64,000 nucleotides of DNA from Saccharum officinarum. Taxonomy: Eukaryota; Streptophyta; Magnoliopsida; Poales; Poaceae. This document shows, in pieces, positions 35,201 to 46,275 of this stretch. Position numbers and translations under genes: made by a program. Positions within the stretch are counted from its first letter, which is position 1; each line of letters begins with the position of its first letter. The stretch is from NCBI GenBank assembly GCA_020631735.1, contig CM036201.1, forward strand, positions 70,169,471-70,233,470. Reading direction: 5' to 3'. The notes under the pieces were generated by a model, which did not search any database, had not been told where the DNA came from, and was given only the letters and a program-made list of their open reading frames with translations.

Positions 35201-37681
35201 ATCAAAATTTCACATCATTTGGAGCAACACAACTCAAGATATAAAATAACAAGTAATATCATATAGTTTCCCTTATTTATCAAGGTCAAATCATAATCTT
35301 AAGAAAACAGTAAACAACTAGGGTGTTTAATATTTTTCCTAGCAATAGAAAGTCATCATAAAATTAACAAAACAAGAATCACTATTTTTGGAGTTCTAAA
35401 ACTCTAGATATGGCTCTGCTCAAGTTGATAAGCATTTTTGGGGCATTTTTAAGGCTTAAATAAAGACATCAGAAAATATCTAGAAACATGTAACATATTA
35501 TGACTCCACTGCATAGATCTTTTCCCAAGGTTTCCAAAAAGTCCACTTTTGCTATTTTTGGAATTACCTAGCCAGAGATATGCATTTTAGAAGATTTAAC
35601 CAAATTCTGAAATTCAAAAACAGACTTACTCAACCCTAACTTAATTTGCTAGGCACACCCGATTTCCCACCCCAGATCGGTCACTACTTAACTGACATGT
35701 GGGACCCTTCGCCCAACCGGGCCCGCCTGTCATGCTCTTGGAGAAATACAGAGAGAGAGGCACAGGGGCCTTCTTCTTCCTCCAGAAGAACAGAGCAGAG
35801 GAGGGGGAATGACCGGCGGGGGGGGGGGTTTCGCCGGCCGGCTGCCGACGACTCGACGGCGGTGGAGCGGCTCGAAAGCTGCACGGCGGAGAGGCGCTTC
35901 CGTGGCCACCCGCAGCGGGGCATGTGGACGTCCGTGGCCTTCTGGCCACGCGAGCCGGGCTCACGGCGGCGGCCTCGCCGCGGCGACAGCGCGGAGGTCC
36001 AGCTCGGCGACTGAGCGGTAGTGGTGTGGCCAGCCCAGGCCCGCATGAGGCCTAGAGAGGTGTCTGTGAGCAAGGAGGGGCCATAGAGGGGCAAGAGCGA
36101 CGGCGGCAGCGAGCTCTGCTCCGCCTGCAATGGCGGCGGTCTACGGCTGCGGCGTTGCAGGGTGCTGCGACCGACGCAGGGGATCGCAGGGCACCGTTCA
36201 GCCATGGAGCACCCGTGGTAAGGCTCTACTGGGGCCAGGGAAGGGTGCGGTGGCTCATCCGTGGCGTGCAGCATGACTGCCGGCAATGGCGGTGCGCGGC
36301 GGCCGTGCTTGGCACAGGCGAGGAGGGCGAGCAGGACAGTGAGAATGACGAGTGAGGGGGCGTCTGGGGCAGCTCGGAATCTCCCTATCACGAGTGAGGA
36401 GGCAGGGACGGGTGTCAGCCATGGTGGAGCGCGGACTCTACATGAACGCCACGTCCGGACGCACGTCGCCCTTGGAGACCTTCTACCGAACACGTGGTGG
36501 GCGTCGGTGAGGGCAAAGTGGACATGGATTTGGGCCGGATCTGGGCCGAACTGGGTCTTGGGCCTAAAACCAAAGTTGTAGCACGTACCATGCTCTACAT
36601 TTCCTATTTAGGGGTCATAGTCATTAGAGTTATAGATTAGGAGATAATCAGTCCCCAAATTACCAGTGTCAACATGTTCAGCTAGGGCTCGGTTTTGGAA
36701 TTTTGCAATGCCAAACTTGGTCAAACTGATCCCAACTTTTTACATGTTGTTCTCCAACAAAGTATTTCCAACTTTCATTTTTGGACCAATTTAAGTTACT
36801 TAGTAAAAACTCGAGAACGCGGGATTTCAATGTCGAAGACACTGAAATCGGGGTTTTTAAAATTGTTAAGTGTTGGAAATAGTCCCAATTCTGACTTGTG
36901 GGCCCTGTTTGAGCATGTTACACACATTTTCATGGCTTGACTCTTAAATAAAGTTTGTTCCTTATAAAATTCCCTACAACTTTGTTAAAGGGTGCACAGT
37001 CATGCAAAGCTTCTAGGTCACACTTTTGAAATGGTCAAACAAAAGGGTTCTAGGGTCCATACATGGTCAACCATCACTTAGAAGCACATTTAGGCAAAAT
37101 GATCAACATGAACATTGTTCCATGGAGTGTCCTAAGTGTAGTTAAGGTGTTGTAGAGGCCAAACATACCCACCATGCATAGGTTGCACAAAAGTGTAGGC
37201 CTCACATGCCTTGAAACATAGAACTCAAGTGAAATGCTATAGTCATTTCATGTGGTTGTTTCAAGATACATGCTACACATGTTCCACTAGGTTGTTCCAC
37301 ATGTGTCCAAGATGTGTTGCACATGTTGCATTGTATGTTGCACAAACACTAGTTCCCATGGGATGTAAGGTAGGTTTTAGTCATAATCCAAACAAGCATA
37401 TAACTTATCATTTCATGTGACTTTTTGATTCCAAACTTTATGAAACTTTTCCAGGGGTCCCTATAGATAGGTACTAAGGTGAGACACATGAATATATTGT
37501 AATAACACTACCCAAGCATATAATTTGAAAAGGGGCCTATATGTAAAGCAATGGTGCAACATCCAACTTTAGGTCAGGCTCATCTCCATAAGTTGACCTT
37601 GACTCTGTCATCTCCACTTAATCTATCATGTTTGAGCTCAAACCCACTGCTTAGTGAGTGACAAACACCTAGGGTGTTACA
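32294..37681 (-). repeat. 5' LTR of the inner element
   Basis: 5388 bases, colinear with the 3' LTR. The 6-base length excess comes from a GA-repeat indel (+2) near 35755 and a G-run expansion (+4) near 35820. Confidence 0.93.
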
Positions 37682-37686
37682 GTGCC

Positions 37687-38117
37687 AATCTTCTGGTTCT
37701 GCTTCTTTTTGAGCAACAATCACAGTGTTCTTAGGGTTCCATTTCTCATCCCAAAAACTTGCATCTTTCTGCTTCATTTATTTCCACCATGTTCTTGTAC
37801 TTTTCTTCCTTTTCTTGTATTGAGGTCCGGATCTACCCCACTTAGAAGATTTATCCTTAAATCTTTGATTATTTTATTTCTTAGATCCGATTATTCTTTA
37901 TCTTGTGATCATCCTTACTTGGCTTCTTAGTGCATGATGCTTTGATTGTGTACACCCTATTTATCTAATTTTTTATCCATACACCCTATTTAACATCTCT
38001 TGCTTTGGTAAGCTTTAGGGTCGTGAGCCAAACACATAGATTTTGATTACCACGGGAGGAATACAACAATGGGGAAAGAGGGAGGTGCTGACTACGAGTA
38101 CATCTCCCTTGGGAGGA
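37687..38117 (-). other. Outer-element interior between the nested insertion and the extra ORF
   Basis: No ORF of note. A fourth copy of the GATCTACCCCACTTAG motif lies at 37830-37845. Confidence 0.5.
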
Positions 38118-38888
38118 CTAGTCTACTTCGTCGGACAAGGAGGCTTCATTCCGGCGTGTTGGAGGTTCTTTCACTGAGCTAGGTGCAGGTTCTTTGTTTG
38201 GCGGTGGTTGAGTGAGCGGGAGGAGAGACTCGGCGTCGAAGTCTCTCGATGGTGGTGGTGCTGGGGGTACTGCAGGGTCCGTCCTTCTTCTTCCTGGCAG
38301 GTGGATGGGAATTCCTTCCAAAATCACGGGCTCTTGCCTATCAGCGGTGACTCGGGCTTGTGCTTCTACATGAAGGCTCCTGGCATAGATCACGGCCACT
38401 TGGGCACGGTGGATGTAGTTCATCAGTCCGGCGGCTTGCCTATCATACTGCTCGTCGAGGGAGAGCAGGTAGTCGATCATGAACTTCATGGTGGGGTTGT
38501 CTTCTTGCTCTTGCAGGGCTTCCATGCGGGCGATCCAGGCAGGGCGGTTCTTCTCTCGTGGTGGGAAGAATCTCATGGGTGTACGAGTGATGGGCTCTTC
38601 GTAGAGCTAGCATAGGTGTCGCAGGGCTTTGCGGGCGACGGCTTGGTAGGTGTCAGTGAAGCGAAAACCGGTTGCGGTCATGCTCTAAGCTTCGGCTATG
38701 TCAGGGAAGTCTTCAATCTTTGCGACGTAGATGGTGACTTCACAGCGCTCGATGCCATGTTCTTCATACTCACGACCTTCATACTCGGGACGCTTTTGTA
38801 TTCCAAGTCTCTGCATGGTGGCATACAGGAGCTTGGGGAATCCTTCGGTGTGGAGGCAGTAGCTGCTGACCCAAACACCTTCGGCCAT
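38118..38888 (-). pseudogene. Extra (non gag-pol) ORF of the outer element, two in-frame stops
   Basis: A single minus-strand frame runs from MAEGVWVSSYCLHTEGFPKL through GIERCEVTIYVAKIEDFPDI, a stop (TAG), MTATGFRFTDTYQAVARKAL, a second stop, then YEEPITRTPMRFFPPREKN and DNPTMKFMIDYLLSLDEQYD. It ends in a proline-rich, acidic tail with a stop just below 38118. In all, 257 codons with two stops. I recall related hypothetical proteins (RCEV..., DTYQ..RKALR.LC, P..FFPP, LLxLDEQYD) scattered through grass genomes with LTR elements. Their function is unknown. It is on the element's sense strand, where gag would be expected. The two stops make this copy dead. Confidence 0.65.
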
Positions 38889-39406
38889 TTGTGGGTGTGG
38901 GAGGAATCAACTGTGGTGGTTGTGAGTGAAAAGCTGAGGGTGTGGTTGCTTTGCTTTCGCTCAAGTTAGGGAAAAGCTGGTAGTGGGATTCTTCAGTGGG
39001 CGTGGGTGATGATGAGGGTAGAGGAGTTCCTTCTTTTATAAGGTGCCGGTGGTGAGGCTTGCAAGGGACGCTTTGACTGGTCCTGAGGTGTGCGGTGGAA
39101 GGAAGTGGAGTCGGAATGGGTTCCACTACTCAGTGGTGCACTGTGACGGGGTGTAGTTTCGACAACTGTGCAGTGGTCTTTGTCGGTTTGTGGCTTACTG
39201 TAAATCCCAAAAATATGAGGTGGCTAGGGTCTGCTGGTGATGGTGGTATTGACTGCACCCCCTTTTTTTCTTCTTTTCTTTTTCTAATGACTTGCGTCCA
39301 GAAATCTCAGAAATACATTTTAGCACCAACAAGATCTCTAGGATTTTTATTCCACTTTTCTGATTTCAATAATTAACTCAAGGCTTCTCATAAGGTAGTG
39401 GGCGCA
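38889..39406 (-). other. Leader between the two ORFs of the outer element
   Basis: No continuous frame joins the coiled-coil ORF to the extra ORF. The reading frames here are short. Confidence 0.35.
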
Positions 39407-39592
39407 TCATAAGGATATACAATATGGTTGTCCTATCAGAGTTGGAATCAGGACAGCAAAAAGGGCTTTAGCGAGTTCATCTTCTTCTAAGCGCATCTTG
39501 AAGGCTTCAACTTCCAGCTTCTGACGACGTACTTCTTCGTGATATTTTTCTTCAGCTTGCAGCACACACTTCTGGCTTTTTTGTTGAAACAA
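39407..39592 (-). CDS. Small coiled-coil ORF of the outer element (61 aa)
   Basis: MFQQKSQKCVLQAEEKYHEE is followed by a charged, leucine-spaced helix (VRRQKLEVEAFKMRLEEDEL) and a short hydrophobic tail. It looks like one coiled-coil segment. Position after the primer site suggests it is the first reading frame of the element's transcript, perhaps a relic of a larger protein. No known family is recognised. Confidence 0.4.
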   Translation of the reverse strand: MFQQKSQKCVLQAEEKYHEEVRRQKLEVEAFKMRLEEDELAKALFAVLIPTLIGQPYCISL

Positions 39593-40562
39593 GTTGGCAC
39601 TTGAATAGGAGATTTAGGTGGGTGATCAGTGTTGAGAGTGGGGTGTCTTGCTTCTAAAGGGCAGCAGGGGTGTCTTTTATAGACGGTTGACAGCAGGGTT
39701 AGGAGAGCGGGTGTGTGCCATTATCGGTGGCATTGAGCAGCACCGGTTGCCAAGGGAATCGGTGTCGTGGAGGACAGCAGCAGCAGCTTTCGACGGTGAT
39801 GGAGGTGACAACATGAGTGGCGTCGTGGGGCAGTGGTGGTGCGGCGTGCAGTGGGGGACAGCGGCGTGACACTGAGGGGACGGCACCGACGTGCAGGAAA
39901 AGTGCGCGGTGGCGTGGATGGTGGTGGCGTGCAGAATTTATGGTTTTCTCCTGTTGCTTGCTGCGTTTTTTTAGTAGCTCTGGTGTGACGAGGAATGGGC
40001 ACTTGGTGTTGTTACTGGATAGACAATGTGTTGGTTGTACTGTCACAAGTAGCAATCGGTTGCTGCTAATTCCTTATTTCTATCTTGTCTTTCAAAAATT
40101 ATTTTCTAATAATTCCTGTCTTCTCCAAAATATCCCAGATAGTAGTCTTCCCTTGTATGACTGCTAGAAAATATTCATGGAATGGGGGAGGGGGAAGAGC
40201 ACAAGGTGGGGAGAGAGATCTAAAAGGGGTAGTTGTAACAAACAACAAAGGTCAATCAAGATGTAACAAGCGTAAACGGCGTACGTTCTACTTTCACCTT
40301 TCTACCATGTAAGGTTACTCTAGACCTATGAAAGACCTAATCTCCAAGCTACCTCGTATTCTAGGTATGACCTAATCTATCCTAGCGATACTGCTCGTAA
40401 TTTTTAAGGGGCTGAGAAGAGAGAGAAAAATTGTTTTTGCAATAGAAGGTCAGGGTAGGGTAAGAGTCAAGGGTTATATGGAAAAATGTTTGAAAATAGT
40501 TTTTAGAAAAAGCATTCCTAACTAACGTCCACGCTAAGGGTTCGTCCTACAGTCCAAGTATA
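39593..40562 (-). other. 5' untranslated leader of the outer element
   Basis: About 1 kb between the primer site and the first ORF, partly GC-rich (39650-39950) with ORFs on both strands that look non-coding. Confidence 0.4.
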
Positions 40563-40574
40563 GCTCTGATACCA
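40563..40574 (-). other. Primer-binding site of the outer element
   Basis: The minus strand reads TGGTATCAGAGC, three bases from the 5' LTR, complementary to initiator tRNA-Met. It is identical to the inner element's site. Confidence 0.85.
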
Positions 40575-40577
40575 CCC

Positions 40578-43500
40578 TATCGGGCCCCCAATTTAGGGTC
40601 CACCGTGCATCATGTATCAGTCCCTGGATCAGTAGCTGATACGCACAATTCGAACAAGATTGATATCAAAAACCATACTTTTATTACTAATAGAGAAATA
40701 TATTACATGGTTTGGGTTGCATAGCTTGGGCCACTGGCCTTACATTGTATATTAGAGATCTAAGACAGCGGTCCTATAACAACGTGGCTCCATTCCTACA
40801 GGCAACTTGGAGTGCGGACGTAACCCTAGACTTATTCCTTAAGCGTATTCCTACAACCCGGTCGTCGTAGTCCCAGTGTAACTTCTTCGTGTAGTCGTAT
40901 GGCTCCGTCTTCGAGTGTGCTCCAGACGTTCTATCCTTGTGTAGTCCTTGGTAGCTTCATCCTCGGATATACTCCTACAGCTTCATTCCTAAAAACATAG
41001 AGTGGAGGAGGGGTGAGTACATACGTACTCAGCAAGCCCTAACTTTGGGTGGAGAGGTGGATGAAGGCTATATATATAGAGAGAGAGGTGGTTAGTGGTA
41101 AAGGTGGTAGAGTGAAGTAGTTATAAATATAGGTTGGGCCCTGGCAGGGTATTACCATCCTCACCAGTTCCCGAGTTGAGTATAGATTACCAAATTCATA
41201 AATACATCTTACCAGAGTGTTATAGTTGTTGTAGTCTAATCATTTGGGGACCTCATCCCAGCGGTTGCCCATTCCAAGGACGTGGCTATTCGAATAGATT
41301 CAATAAACTCTGCAGAGGTGTACAAATTTCCCCACATGATAGGCGTAGTCGATACCATCGTCATGGCTTAGACAGGCCTAACAAGACCTCATACCCGAGA
41401 GGGCGCTACCTTAGATTTCCATATAATTCCACCACGGACTACTCAGGGACCGGAACCCACAAGCATCAGGATGATCACACAGCATCCTAGAATATCGAGT
41501 GGTTGGATGATCACACAGCATCCGGTGGATGATCACATAGCATCCAGATTAAATAATAAAAGGGTGCTCGCACACGGCACAACAATAAATTTTACATGGA
41601 AGACCACAAAGCAACCATGCCGATCAGACCACGGTAGATCACACAACAGCCGTGTCCTCTCCTGTTAGTCCGTTGCCACTCCGGCCTCCTAGTGAAAATT
41701 ATACTTCAATCTAACGGGGTGTGAGATCAAGTCTACCCATATAGACATGTGGCTGTACGGAATTCTGGCTAGGCGAGATGGCCAATGAACCGATCCTTAT
41801 GTGACCGAGGCGAGTATCTCCCGCAGGATCCCACACAGGCTATCCTGCCAAGGTAACCCATACCACATGAATTACCCCCACTCGCCCCCTGTCGAGGTTT
41901 AGTTCAATTTTACCAACTTAAGTTTCATAGTTATTATCCTCAAGTTCATATTTCTCATATCTCATCAAGGTACCAATACCTTCTTATGAATCACATTATC
42001 ATAAATAATCTCATTATTCATCATAAAACAATATTAATCCATGAATGAGGATTTAATAAGTAGTATATGTTAAGATTAGCGGTTGGTAGGGTCGGGTATG
42101 GTGGGTTATGGTGGAGGCTAGCAAAATATAGAGGTGGTAGAAGGGGAGTAAACAAAGGAATCAAAATGTAGGAGACAGATGGGGATTAGGACTTGCCTTT
42201 GCTCGCTGTCGAGTATATCCAAGGTTGTCGTTCCTTCATTGTTCCCGTGTTGGTGGTGCTTCTAGGGTCCCGTGGGTCATCTCTGCGTCTCCGATCCTAC
42301 GCGGACTAACGTCGACAAACAAGACACACAAACGAGAAAATAACAATCAATGCATGTCAAACCAGCACGGCAGCAATCGTTCCTAGACGGGTTGATCCTA
42401 GTTGGGCGATGAATCATTAACTAGCCTATCATTATTATGTCAATTTGAAGTAAGATTTGGATAGAGGTATTTCATCCAATCAAGGTGGCTCCTACGGGCT
42501 AGGTTAGAGTGGGTGGTTGGTTAGCCATACATGGACGTATTCCCGGGTATCGGGCATAGCCATATATAGTGTGTAGGTGATACTATCGGTACACTACTAT
42601 ATCTCTGGGTTTATACATATTCCATCGCGTAACGTTATATTTTATAATACTACCGAGAATATTTTATATTAGTAAAGCGCATATTTTATTTTATTATTAT
42701 ATATATATTATTATTACTAGCGTGTGGATACTTTAATTCTACCGAGCATATGTTATATTACTATTGCATTTATATATTAGTACTATCTATATATGTTGGT
42801 TATATCTAATCCTAGCGCGTCCATCTTATAATTCTAACGCGTGTTTTATAATTCTATCAGGTATATCTTATGTTCCCCTATATCACTACTACGATTATAT
42901 TTATACGGATGCAATTGTATCACTAAGTATACGTTATGTTTATTCGTGTAGTTATATTTAAGTGATCGTTTGCGGAGAGTTTAATCTAATATATGCGTCT
43001 ACAGCGTGATTACTAATAAAGTAAATCAAGGCAAACAAATCTAGAATTTAAATGGACACCAAAAATTAGGTTTAAGTGTTTTAATATGTAGGGTTTTATT
43101 TTAGATGATTTATGGTTAAATAATTACGTGATTTGGATTTAAAACAGATGAGTTATAAATTATTAAAGTTTACCGACTAATCTCTATTGATATAAAGCAT
43201 GCAAAATAATTCTACAAATTTTGTCTATGCAATATGAGTGGAAATTATATAAATATGATCTAGAGCTATTCTAGTTTATTTAGAAATTTTCTAGGAATTT
43301 TTTTATGTAATTATTAAGCTTACCTTTTAATCTACTGTGTACATTTCCTGTGTGCGCTTAGCAATTTCTTCCTATGGCTGACGCGTGGGGTCCAATCAGC
43401 AGAGGAGCTGACCGATCACTGTGCTTGTGCTCCCAAACACCGATCGGTGAACCAGCCTGCCGTGTCCCTGTATTTCACGTGCATCCAGTCCATCCAGAAA

Positions 43501-45509
43501 AGGAGAAGGGGTAGGGCACTGCCATGTGGGGTCTGGCCACGGCGTGGTGCCACCTCCCCATTGGCCTGGGCGAAGTGGCCAGCGGCTGAGCGGCATTAGA
43601 TGCCGCGGTCTCGGTCGTCGTCCTCGTCCATTGTTGTCCCGCGAACAGAGCACGAGAGAGAGAAAAAAAGAGGGGAGAAGAGAGGGAGGGAGCAGAGGCA
43701 GGGGAGGAGGAAGGGAGAGCTCCTGGAAGTGCGCGGCGAGCGGCGGTGAGTGGAGGTGATGCTGGGCGGCGACGGGATTTGGCCCCGGCGGTGCGGCTTG
43801 CGGCAAGCGGGTGCCGTGGCGAGTCGGCTCCGACGAGGTGAACTCGAGGCAGGGACGGCGGTGGTCTCGGCAGTCCGCAGCGAGCGCGACGGCTTCGACA
43901 GCGACGCCCCTGGCACTGCAGCCCCGGTCGCAGCGGCCTTGGCGACTCCGGCGCGGCAGACGCAGGCGGCAGCAGCTCGGTCATCCTCAGCTGTGCCTGA
44001 GCTCGTCTTCACCGATGCCTTCTCAACGGCGAGCTCGTTGATACTCCGGCGGCTAGGCGGCGGCAATGCCGTCCATGGCTCTAGCACGGCGGCCAGTGGT
44101 GGCTGGGCGGCGGTAGGGCCGTCCATGGCTCCAGCGCGGTGGCCTTATACGGCTGAGCGGCGGCAGGGCCGTCCATGGCTCAGCGCGGTGGCCGTCTACG
44201 GCTGAGCGGCGGCAGGGCCGTCCATGGCTCCAGCGCGGTGGCCTTCGGCGGCTGAGCGGCGGCAGTGCCGTCCATGGCTCAGCGCGGCAGTGCTCGGCTG
44301 TCCGCGACTACGGCGAGCGCGGTGGCCTCGACAGCGTCGTCCTCGGCACCGCAGCTCGGCGGACACGGAGCGGCAGCAGCGTTCGGCTTCGTCGCGGTGA
44401 AGGCAGGGGCGCCATGCTCCCTTGCAGGCCTTGGCAGCGACAGCTCCGAACTCCGTGCTTGGTGAGGCGCCCTCGATGGCCATGGCCGGTCATTTATAGC
44501 CGGAGGAGGTTGGTGCCAGGGTGAAAATATCTTCCGCGAGCCAGCTCGCGGCCAACAGAGCGGAGGTGCGTTGTCGACAGAATTTGCGGGGATGTGGACA
44601 ACGGATAGAGGCGGTTCGGCACAGTGCGTGTCCGATATTTTTGGCCGGGGAAGACGACGGCGCAGAGAGGCGGTTCGTTCGTCGAAAATATCTTCGACGG
44701 CGCGCACCACGTGCCTGCGGCGCTGGCGTGTGCACGCTCTGCTGCTGCTCGGTTTGGGCCGAGCTGAGCTGCCGTGCTCGGTAGGAGGAGATAGTACACA
44801 GTAGAAGTTATTTTCCTTTTTTGTAGGTATTAACTAAACAATGTCACAATGCATGTGTATATGTGTATACGATGTATGTATTTCTAGATATTTCACGGCA
44901 AAGGAACTAACTAGCATATAATTGGGCGGACGATGAATTAACCTTGTATGTGTATATATATCTACCCATTATGTTTTGTAAATGAATAAATAGATGAAGC
45001 ATTTCTAGCACTAGAAAAATAAAGAGTATAACCATGATATATATACATCTAAATATTATATAACGGTAGAAATTAAAAGCAAGGAATTCATATAGACTTT
45101 AACTAGATGTAAACTAATTTTAGGAAAACAATAATCTAGCAATGCGATGGCCAATATAACTAAGCAGAGAAGGTAACTAAATATTGTTTATACTTATGAT
45201 GCATTTGCTACTACTATAAAGAAATAATTCGAGAATGCAATTGGAAATTAAGGGGGTTATTTTGGTGCCGCAATATAAATTCTAGAAAGCAAACAATCAA
45301 ACATTCAAGCAAGCAACCATTCAATTAGTCACGCAGGCAAACAATTCAAACATTCATATGGTGGATTTTAATGCAATGTTTTGGAAAACATTTTATTTAA
45401 AAGTGGTTTTGTAGGAAATAAACTAATCAAGGTTTTAATTTGTTATAAAGTTTTAAAAAGTTCAAATTTTTAGTGATTTTTAACATGATGCAAAAACACG
45501 GGTGTTACA
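40578..45509 (-). repeat. 5' LTR of the outer element
   Basis: 4932 bases, almost identical to the LTR at 16672-21604. It has the same minisatellite (units at about 44068, 44118, 44168, 44217, 44267) and minus-strand TATA box near 44495. The GAATT duplication follows at 45510. Confidence 0.93.
44491..44500 (-). promoter_or_regulatory. TATA box of the outer 5' LTR
   Basis: CTATAAATG on the minus strand, in the promoter-active LTR copy. Confidence 0.55.
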
Positions 45510-45514
45510 GAATT

Positions 45515-46275
45515 GAGTTCATAAAAAACTCACATGATATATCTTCTAATACTAGTTGAGGGAACCTCAGACCAATCTCTGATCTAGTGATGAATGATCT
45601 GAATAATCTCCCTAATTACACAAACAATTATTCATAAGTAATTATGTATGCAAGTTTTTTAGAAAAAAAATAGATGACTCAGTCTTCATGGCGTGAACAA
45701 AGGTCTTTTAGAAAAGCAGATGATTCACGACAACAATTACAAACCTGTTGGCCTCTGCGTGAGATCGATTTGCACTTCAAGTCTTTACAGCGTGCCAACA
45801 TGGGGTAGCAAGCAAACGCAGCTCGAGCTCTGTGATTGGCCTGCCGCTCGGCTCGAGATGCGATATTTTGTTTTATTAGGCCAGTCTCAATGGGGTTTCA
45901 TCAGAGTTTCATAGGCATTAATTATGCTGATGTGGCACTATATTAATGAAGAGAGAGATGATAAGAGTTTCATGGAAGCAGAGAGAGTTTCATGGGAATG
46001 AAACTCTTCTGCACTGTTTTCAAAATCTGAATGTGTTGGAAACAGTAACATGAAATCCCCACTGAGACTGGTCTTATAGTACACCGTGAAGACTGAGTCA
46101 TCTATGCACGCACAGGCAGCACGCTGCGTTTGCTTGCTGCCCCATGTTGGCACGCTGTAAAGACTTGAAGTGCAATTGACAGAATATATGATATTTTGTT
46201 TTATTATAGTACACCTTTAATTGACAATTGATATGTACATGAGGTGGTTGATAAAACTTTGCAAAAATTGACCAC
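45515..46275. repeat. Interlocked inverted repeats with a MITE inside
   Basis: Arm A (ATAGATGACTCAGTCTTCA, 45670-45688) is complementary to 46087-46105. Arm B (TGCACTTCAAGTCTTTACAG and on, 45771-45822) is complementary to 46123-46174. The order A-B-A'-B' is interlocked rather than nested, so it is not a simple foldback. The first 150 bases after the GAATT copy show nothing recognisable, including no BAHD exon. Confidence 0.65.
45879..46073. mobile_element. Tourist-like (PIF/Harbinger) MITE, 195 bp
   Basis: The termini GGCCAGTCTCAATGGGG and GACCAGTCTCAGTGGGG (complement of the right end) are flanked by TTA on both sides (45876-45878, 46074-46076). An uninterrupted copy of the target sequence exists at 46190-46215. 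Confidence 0.85.

Larger units (their letters stand above)
22180..37681 (-). mobile_element. Inner long-LTR non-autonomous retrotransposon (15.5 kb), nested
   Basis: LTRs of 5382 and 5388 bases are flanked by an exact GTGCC duplication (22175-22179, 37682-37686) inside the outer element's interior. The minus strand is sense: the primer site TGGTATCAGAGC lies at 32291-32280, two bases from the 5' LTR, and the polypurine tract TTAAGGGGGGAGGGC ends at 27562 beside the 3' LTR. The LTR opens TGTAACACCC and ends GGTTCTGTTACA. The 4.7 kb interior has no gag-pol, making it a large retrotransposon derivative (LARD-type). By eye its LTRs differ by about 34 substitutions and two indels, about 0.63%. Confidence 0.94.
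16672..45509 (-). mobile_element. Outer long-LTR, non-autonomous retrotransposon (28.8 kb including a nested element)
   Basis: Two LTRs of 4933 and 4932 bases are flanked by an exact GAATT duplication (16667-16671, 45510-45514). The minus strand is the sense strand: the LTR opens TGTAACACCCGTG, a tRNA-Met-type primer site TGGTATCAGAGC follows the LTR at 40578, and a purine-rich AAGTGGGGTAGATC tract sits beside the LTR at 21604. Without the 15.5 kb nested element it is 13.3 kb with a 3.5 kb interior. No gag, RT or integrase is present. The interior holds a decayed extra ORF and, near the polypurine tract, the AATCTCGGGGACGAGATT phrase found at the end of grass chromovirus (Tekay/Del) pol genes. 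By eye the LTRs differ by 11 substitutions and one 1-base indel, about 0.2%, so the insertion is young. Confidence 0.93.

Noticed and set aside
35684..36493. 269-codon minus-strand ORF in the inner LTR
   Set aside because: The matching LTR copy (25570-26373) has the frame broken by substitutions and indels, opposite-strand ORFs overlap it, and no motif is recognised.
45515..46275. BAHD first exon on the far side of the outer retrotransposon
   Set aside because: Both strands were read for BAHD N-terminal motifs and none was found.
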